Shown: piece by piece, positions 16,879-17,500 of the stretch
How the letters are laid out: each line of letters starts with the position of its first letter
Position numbering within the stretch: position 1 is the first letter of the stretch
Made by a program: the position numbers and the translations under genes
Notes under the pieces: model-generated
What the model saw: the letters and a program-made list of their open reading frames with translations, nothing else
The model's database searches: none
Told to the model about the DNA's origin: nothing
NCBI RefSeq assembly: GCF_964340395.1
Contig: NC_135570.1
Location: 10,200,322 to 10,217,821, forward strand
From: Glandiceps talaboti
Taxonomy: Eukaryota > Hemichordata > Enteropneusta > Spengelidae
DNA length: 17,500 nucleotides
Direction of reading: 5' to 3'

Positions 16879-17500
16879 AACTGATTTCCAAAAAAAAAGC
16901 TGAAATAGTTTCAGATTTACTTGTATTTTAAAACCAGATAGTGAATGTACTATTTTTAACCAGGTTTGTAGTTGTTTATGTATCATAAAGTTTTAGAAGA
17001 TTTTGAAGTCTTTTAGATTTTGAGACATCTTTCCCAGAGTACATCCGTTTATGTGGACAGATAAGAGACTGAAACAAGATTTGAAAACTGTTTTCCATTT
17101 TCTAGCAAATACACCTTGTCCAAAATAGTCAACAGGATATGAAAACAGTGACAGTGGGCAGAAGATAAGAGCTTAATAGTCTTCAAGTTTAATGTCAACA
17201 TGAAAATATGACAAAATTTGACTAAAAATGACCACAATTCAGTCGTCAAAGGAGTTCATGATTTTTTGGTTGAAAATATTTTAGTTCCACACGGAATGTT
17301 TTTAAGATGTAGATGGAATTTTTGTGTTGTATATATTTACTAGATACATAGGATTTTGTCTCTTTATCAGATCAATTATGTCATATAGTATGTACATGTT
17401 TTGTTAAATATTACATCAAATTGGCACATTGTAGCATGTCCAAGTCGTTGTTTACAGCCAGTTCAGGATGAGCATGTACTTTGGATTAGATAGATATCAA
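16879..17500. other. AT-rich region, nothing recognised
   Basis: Only short chance frames (for example 17049-17249, minus strand). No repeat, RNA gene or exon was identified. Confidence 0.5.

Overview
The window is eukaryotic, AT-rich, intron-rich and crowded with repeats. It reads as part of an animal genome, most likely a marine invertebrate. Class or phylum cannot be fixed from the sequence alone. The only gene recognised is a plus-strand tetraspanin of the TspanC8 group, closest (from memory of the family) to TSPAN33. Six consecutive coding exons (5133-5318, 6114-6188, 7102-7197, 7932-8048, 9011-9178, 10972-11067) have canonical GT/AG borders, join in phase 0, and give 245 residues ending in a stop. 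The first exon, with the start codon, N-terminus and most of TM1, is not visible. It probably lies left of the window, or is a short exon hidden in the first 5 kb.

Layout: 1-5132 is non-coding and holds several old, diverged tandem duplications. One contains an 18-bp perfect palindrome shaped like an everted nuclear-receptor element. 5133-11067 is the tetraspanin gene. 11068-12280 is probable 3' UTR and flank with two fold-back hairpins. 12281-15006 is a 52-bp satellite of 53 units with a clear 14-unit higher-order structure. 15049-15566 is a 44-bp array. About 15718-16067 is a large inverted-repeat element with a solitary arm at 4801-4954. 16474-16878 is a roughly 31-bp array built on an AAAATGGCTGCCAGTT core. 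The remainder shows nothing recognisable.

The most interesting signals concern splicing. (1) There is a second copy of the last coding exon at 10103-10165. It encodes the same end of TM4 with mostly synonymous codon differences but a much shorter tail, so it is a probable alternative terminal exon. (2) The 3' half of the 75-nt exon and its splice donor are the founder of a 9-copy 41-bp minisatellite. The donor of copy 3 would add exactly 27 in-frame codons. (3) The acceptor of the first visible exon is tandemly duplicated 90 nt upstream, with a stop codon right after the decoy. (4) A 23-bp minisatellite starts 40 nt after another donor. (5) Imperfect hairpins recur through the gene's 3' half, one of them 42 nt after the stop of the alternative exon.
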